From Letharia columbiana (taxonomy: Eukaryota > Ascomycota > Lecanoromycetes > Lecanorales > Parmeliaceae): a DNA stretch of 64,000 bases. The notes beneath the pieces are model-generated. The model was not told where the DNA came from and ran no database searches. It was given only the letters and a program-made list of their open reading frames with translations. The DNA lies in the NCBI RefSeq assembly GCF_014066305.1, contig NW_023501130.1, positions 1 through 64,000 of the forward strand. Direction: 5' to 3'. A program made the translations under genes and the position numbers. Below, piece by piece: positions 57,462 to 64,000 of the stretch (position 1 is its first letter; each line of letters opens with the position of its first letter).

Positions 57462-57929
57462 TCCCTAGTACAGGAAACAAGTGGTATCTAAGGCAGTGAT
57501 GCCTCTAGACAAGTGAGGGCTCGCACTTGTCTCTCCAAGGGTTGGCCACCCACCACAACAACGGAGGTCTAGAATGGAGAACTTTGCAATGGTGAGGTGT
57601 TGATAGCCGCCTAAGGGCTCACAAGAAAAGAGATGTCAAATTTGAATCATGAACTCGGAATCTTCTCCTTGTCAGGACCAGCATAGAGGTATGAGTCATA
57701 TGGGTGAGGTAGATAGGATAATAAGGCTACCGAATTATGTAGGTGGGAAGGAGGCATGATATGGTAGGGCATGCCTCCGTCAAGGCCCGCTAGCCATAGG
57801 GCTGAGTGGTGTGTTAAGGGTACGCTCGTAATACTACCCCCCCTCTTAATAGCTATGGCCCCTATAGCTGATAGATCGAAGATGCACGCCTATTGCTTGC
57901 CCTATGTCTCTCGATATTCATAGCCTCTA
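57462..57929. other. Flank between gene and RIP block 4
   Basis: Ordinary composition that grades into A+T-rich DNA after about 57930; no gene. Confidence 0.4.
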
Positions 57930-60900
57930 TAGGCCTTAACTGAAGAAGATTTATCGAGGTATAGCGATAGCAGTTTAAGTCTTAGCGATTTTCTAAAGAA
58001 TATCGAATGATTTTAATTTATCTAAAAATACGATATTCGAGATACCTCTATTTTCTTAATTATTAAAAAATTAGAAAATTAGCATTAGAGCTAGTATTTC
58101 TCTCATCTAAAATTCTACTATAAATATATTTATTATATTATTATTTCTATAACTCTTCTTATATCTCGCTATTATTAAATTAAAATTAAAATTACTCGCT
58201 AATATAGAATCCTTAATATTTCTTTTATTAGATTTTCTATTAATATATAAAAGGCCTTTAAAATATCGTTTTCTTTACTATCTAACGTTTATAAGAATTA
58301 TATTTAATATTATATCGTTAATAAGCTTACTATTATCTTTATTACTTTTATTAAAAGTATTAAAAAGAGTATTATATATCTATTAAACTTAAAGAGTTTT
58401 AGTATTATATAGTAATACGAGTTAAGATTTATAAATTAAATTTATAATTATTAGAGTTAATTAGAACTATCGAGTAAATTTAATAAGCGATCTTTAATAA
58501 GCGATATTTAAATATCTTATCTTTTAATAATTATAAAACTAAATTTAGAAATTCTATTTTTATCTAAAAGCCTATATTTCGTTCTATAATTTAAAAAAGA
58601 AATCTTAAAATTTTAATAGAAAATAAAAAAGTTATTTTAAAATTAAATAATATATATTTAATTAAAGCTATTCGACTATCGAGCGAACTTTAATAAGCGA
58701 TATTAAAATCTCTTACGCTTTAATAATTATAAGACTAAATTTAGAAATTCTTTTTTTATTTAAAAGCCTATATTTCGTTCTATAATTTAAAAAAATAATC
58801 TTAAAAATTTAATAGAAAATAAAAAAGTTATTCTATATGTTAATAACGTATATCTATTTTTTTAATAAGAAAGATAAGAAGACGTAGAAGGGCGAGATTT
58901 TAATAGTTATAAACGCTAATTTATTTACTTATAATAAATTAGTTAATCTAATTAAAGAGCGTAGCGAACTCGAATTTATAATTAACTATATATATAAATT
59001 TAAGATTTTTTAACTTAGCTCTATCTTATTCTTTTATATATATTAATAAAATTAAAAAGATAGATATATTTATATATCGATCTAGTAATAAAATTAATTC
59101 TTAAAAAAATAAAGAAAACTTAAGAAAAATCGCTTATTTAAGCTTATTCGCTAAAACTTCGTTAAGTATATATTAGATATATATAAATTAAGTAATCTAA
59201 AATTCTCTTATTTAGAATTTATAAGCTTCTTTTCTAATAATTATCTTCTTTCTTTAAAGATTTATTCTTAAATCTAAATATAGAAAGAATATTTTCTTAT
59301 TATTAGAAGATTTATTAATACTCTCTAAATCTTATAGAAAAAGAAAAGAGAGAGTTTTTTATAATAGTATAGCGTAAATATAATTAGTATATTAATATAT
59401 ATAAAAGAATAAGATAAGATTAAATTAGAAAATGTTAAATTTATATATATATTTAATTATGAATTTATTAGTCTACGCTTTTTAATTAGATATCGCGAAT
59501 AAATAAATTAGCGTTTATAATTATTAAAAATCTATAAAAATTTATATATAGAAATCTTATACTCTAAAATAATTAGTTTTCTAAGAATACTATTACTTTA
59601 TAATTTCGTAAATTATAAAGTTTAATATATACTTTCTAATAATATAAAAATTATAAAGTTTAATCTACTATTAATAAATTAAATTAATATTTATATATAA
59701 AAATTATATTAGATATATTTAAGATTAAATAATAATTCTTTTATCTATTTATATAACTATAAGTAAAGATCTATAAATTAAATTCATAGAATTAGATTTT
59801 TCATTTTCTAAGTTAAATAAAGTTAAATTTTTCTAAGTTAAATGAAATTTTAATTCTAGTTCTAAGTTAAATCGAACTTTAATCGCTTACTATACGTTTT
59901 TAATCTACTTCTATTACTATAAAATTAAATTAATTTATATAATATATAGATATATATATATAAAGAGAGGCGCGCTAAGACTTAATTAGAAAGATATATT
60001 AAGTATAAAGAATTAATCTATAATAATTATCTATAAAAAATAGAGAAAGACTATATTTTTATAGTAAGAAGTATCGAAATATCGAAAAAAAATAGATATA
60101 ACGTATTAATTAGTAGTATAAATCTCATAATATCTTCTATCGTAGTAAAATTTTTCGAATAATAAAATAGCTATAAATATCGAATAATTTTAATTCATTT
60201 AAATATATATTAAAGAGTATATAACGTAGAATCTTAAAGAGCTAAGTCGTATTCTTAATAATAATAATCTTATTATCGCTTAATTTCTTCGTAATATTCT
60301 TCGTATTTATCTATTATTACTAGTCGAAAAGATATAATATATCTTATAGAATATTTTATATTAAGTAATATTATATCGTACTCGAGTATAATATAAATAG
60401 AGTTAAATATTATATTATTTTTCTAATATAGATTCGAGATCTTAGCGGGATATTCTATAGTATAATATATTTATAGTATTATATTATAAAATAATATATA
60501 TATAAAATATTTTAATTAGAATTTCTATATTTATAGAATAATTCGATTAAGATATATAGAATATATTTATTCTTCTTTATTAAGAGAGAGAGAATATAAA
60601 GAGTAATCTAATATAGCTATTTATCTTTTTATTAATAATAATAATTAGAATAATAATTAAAACTATAAGCGTCTCTATTCTTCTTTTTAAAATTATAATA
60701 TAAAAGAATATTCTAAATTTTAAATCTTTAAATATTATAAGAATAAAATTCTATAATTATCTCTATTTATATATTTATTTTAACGCGTTAAATAAGCTTA
60801 ATAGACTTTATATTTATTCTTCTTTTAAACTTTAACTTACTCTTCTATTCTACTCTATCGTAATTCTTTTAAATATCTTAAATCTATCTTTATCTAATTA

Positions 60901-63900
60901 AACTTATTAATTATTTATAAATAAATTTACTTTTCGAGTTATTTTAGATCTCTTTATTAAGACTAGATTTATTATTATTAATTCTCTCTAATTATAAATC
61001 TATTTATTACTTCTCTATATATTATAGAGTATTAATAATATATCTTAATAAACTTATAAATATTAAACTTATTAAAATACTTTTTATAAGCTTATTATCT
61101 TCGCTAATATAATTATTATAATTATTAATTAAATTTTTATATAAAGTATTATTAGCTCTTTTAATTTAATTTAATATATTAAAATCTTCTTTAAAATTAA
61201 GTCTAGTTTATTTAAGCTTATTTTCTTAATATTTTATATAAAGAATTATTATTAGAATATGAAATATCGCTAATAAATAATACTTTTAAATATTATAATA
61301 TCTTTTAGTTATTAAAAAATATCGCTTATATATAATAGTTTCCGCGAGAGAATAAAGAATATTATAAGCTATTTAAGCGATTATAGCGTATTTAAACTTT
61401 AATTTCTTTTATTATTTTAAAATCGAAAGATTCGCTAGATTATTAAAAGAAGCTTTATAAAAATTAGAAATAAGATTATAATTAAAATAATAATTAGAAG
61501 ACTTATTATTTCGTCTATATTACTAAAGCTAATTATATTTATTCTTATTATTTAAATTTTTAATCTTAGATTTTATCGCTTAATTAAGCGTATTTTTATT
61601 TGATTAATTTATTTATCTAATTCTTTATAATTAACTACTTATATTAATATTTTAATAATTTTAAAATATCTTTTTAAATACTTTCTAGTAAATCTTTATC
61701 TATAATTTCTCTTTAGTATTAATCTTTTAATTTAATTTCTTTAATTTTATATTATTATAATTTAAATATAAAAGCGTAGCTTATTTATATAAATAGTTTA
61801 AATTTAATTAAATTCGATTATAATAGATAGCTAATTTCTTATAAGCTATTTTAAAAGCTTTAAAAAGTTCTTTTTTTTAAGAAACTCTCTTTCTTCTTAA
61901 TTTTCTAAGCTCTTTATCTATATAATTAAATAGATAATTATAGATATTAAAGACGTAGTAAATTATAATCTTCTTTTCTTTATTTATTAATTTTATAAAT
62001 TTATAAAAAGATCTAATAAGCTAAATTAAATATTAAATCTATTAGAAATTAATTAAAAATTATTTAAACGTCTAAATTATAATTTCTATTTATAATTATT
62101 TTTTATTATTTAATCTTAAATAGATAGTTAATTTATTTATTAAAAAGTATATAATATTAATATAAAGAAGTAGAGCGCGAATTAATATCTAGTAAGTTAA
62201 ATCTTAATAAGTCTTAATATTCTAAAAGAGCTTAAGAGAATATTTCTAATATTTTTTTTTTTAGAAAATTAATATTCGTTTAATATTAAAATATTTTTAT
62301 CTTAAAGTCGTTTAATTTATAATATAAAAAAAACCTCTTTATATTAATCGCTAGTATTAATATATATAGCGATTTTTTAAATCTTAATATAATTAATAAT
62401 ATAATAATTAGAATAATAATAAAAAATATTATATTTTTATTAGAGTTATTAATAAGTTAACTATATTTATTTAAACTTAATTTTTATCTTTTTTATTATT
62501 CTAGCTTCTTTAAAAAAATTTATTTATTAAAATAACTTTAATATTATCTAAGAGTTCTTTTAAAATTAATTAAATAATATATATTATATAAAGAATATAT
62601 TATAAATAATTTAAGAACTTAAATTCTTTAATATTAAGCGAGTTATTTACTATGAAAATAAAAAGATAAATAATTAAATCTTTAAAGAGTATATTATTAT
62701 TACTAGCGTTATTAATTATAAGTCTAAATATATAAATTTAAATCTTATATTTTACGAGAATTAGATTAATAATACTTATAAATTTTTAATTAATATATTT
62801 ATCTTCGATATACTCGAAGTTTATAAGAATCTTATATTATTATTAATTAATATTAATAAAAAAGATTAAAATTATTATAAATCATTAACGATTATAAGAT
62901 AATTAATAATTTAGAATTAATAAAAGTTTAATATTATCGATTAATAAATTCTTTAATAATTTTATCTTTAATTTTATAACTTTTCTTATTAGCTAATTCT
63001 TTATAATAAATATTAACTTTAATTATATATTAAGATTAAGATAATATAAGAATTATAATATCTTAAAATTATTAATAATTATAAATGAAATACTAGTATT
63101 TATAATTTAATAATAAAATTATTTTAAAAAGTTTTTACGTATAAGCTTTCGATCTTTTAATATTATAAGAGAATTTTAATATTATCTTTTCTAGAGTAAA
63201 TAGTAAACTAGATATTCTATTTATCGTTTTATTTATTAATAATTTATATTATCTAACTTAGAAATATATTCTATATCTATAAATCTAGTTATAATTTAAA
63301 TTTTCTCTATAAAATTTTTAAAATCTAACTTAATTTCTATTATTTAAATTATTTTATATTATTTAAATATTTTATATAGTATAATTATTAATATAAATAC
63401 TTAATAGTAAATAAAATATAAATTTAAAGATCTTCGAAATCGAATTCGAGATTCGTCTTCGCTAAAAAAAATAAGATTACTTTAACGCGATATTTTCGTT
63501 TATATACGTCGGAATTTAGCGTTATATATTCGTTTATATACGCTAAAATTTAATATTATATATTCGTTTATATATATTAGAATTTAACGTTATATATTCG
63601 TTTATATACGTTGAAATTTAACGTTATATATTCGTTTATATACGCTAGTATTTAACGTTATATATTCGTTTATATACGCTAGAATTTAACGTTATATATT
63701 TATTTATATATATTAGAATTTAGTATTATATATTTATTTATATACGCTAGAATTTAGCGTTATATATTCGTTTATATATATTAAAATTTAGCGTTATATA
63801 TTCGTTTATATACGTTAAAATTTAATATTATATAAATCTTATATTATTAATATTAAAATCTATTCTTCTTTATATAAATTATAATATACTTTCTTTTATA

Positions 63901-64000
63901 TTTACTAGTTATATATATTAAATCTCCGCGTTATATTAATTTAATATATAATATTATTAAGCGTTATAGTCTTTTATATATAATCTTAACTTAATTTTAT
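57930..64000. repeat. RIP-degraded repeat block 4, continues past the window
   Basis: At least 6 kb of A+T-rich DNA; counted lines range from 14 G+C in 60 (60421) to 6 in 60 (61141), so it is more degraded than block 1. No open frame survives. Dinucleotide bias is the same: TpA high, CpA low. It could be an ordinary transposon graveyard or part of a centromeric/heterochromatic domain; the window edge prevents a decision. Confidence 0.85.
63495..63834 (+). repeat. 34-bp minisatellite, about ten copies
   Basis: Units start TTCGTTTATATACG at 63495 and recur every 34 bases to about 63834 (63529, 63563, 63597, 63631, 63665, 63699, 63733, 63767, 63801). Copies differ mainly by C/T (ACGCTA, ATATTA, ACGTTA) and G/A changes, as expected if RIP has edited a tandem array. 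Confidence 0.9.

Noticed and set aside
63495..63834. Regular 34-bp repeats as a CRISPR array
   Set aside because: The units are contiguous tandem copies without unique spacers, and the genome is eukaryotic.

Overview
The window is nuclear DNA from a filamentous ascomycete (Pezizomycotina). The Dothideomycetes-like flavour of several secreted hypothetical proteins is only a suggestion. The evidence is eukaryotic genes with short introns (38-126 nt, mostly GT-AG with CTAAC/CTAAT-like branch points), fungal orthologues (striatin, Rad14/XPA, Pho88/Snd3, Mde1/MtnB, EMC7, a fungal rhodopsin-domain membrane protein), and long A+T-rich blocks bearing the signature of repeat-induced point mutation (RIP). 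In those blocks 60-base lines that I counted are about 77-90 % A+T, TpA is abundant, CpA/TpG is scarce, and the remaining C lies mostly in CpG or CpT.

Layout. 1-13 kb is a conserved housekeeping segment: striatin (-), a gene-poor 2.6 kb, a Ser/Thr-rich Cys-containing protein (+), RAD14 (-), PHO88/SND3 (-), a small membrane protein (+) and MDE1/MtnB (-), the last two convergent with 20 bp between their stop codons. 13.3-21.3 kb is a RIP-degraded repeat block interrupted by a clean, non-RIPped 1.3-kb LTR element (TRIM-like: 142-bp LTRs, 5-bp target duplication). 22-30 kb is accessory: secreted hypothetical proteins, a cytochrome P450 fragment, a Ser/Thr-rich single-pass surface protein and a dead aspartic protease. 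30-34 kb holds a coding-like minisatellite, a small RIP block, short dispersed repeats and a STAND-type N-terminal relic. 34.7-36.1 kb is an intact five-exon rhodopsin-domain gene. 36.7-38.8 kb contains a GC-rich island and a 1.1-kb transposon with perfect 41-bp terminal inverted repeats, a 9-bp target duplication and a RIP-degraded interior. 39.5-47.4 kb is a run of secreted or membrane hypothetical proteins, including two intact members and one relic of a small secreted family also present at 27 kb, and a multi-exon secreted protein with an internal domain duplication and a probable frameshift. 48.6-52.3 kb returns to conserved genes (F-box/LRR-like, EMC7). 52.3-57.5 kb is sparse, with two secreted proteins. 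57.9-64 kb is a second large RIP block containing a ten-copy 34-bp minisatellite.

The gene set does not form one pathway. The window looks like a two-compartment locus: housekeeping islands separated by RIPped repeats, with lineage-specific secreted genes and pseudogenes concentrated next to the repeats. The most unusual items are the two small mobile elements whose ends are pristine although they sit in, or enclose, RIP-destroyed DNA. Exon coordinates were built by eye from splice consensus; in the multi-exon genes listed with high confidence the summed exon lengths are divisible by three.
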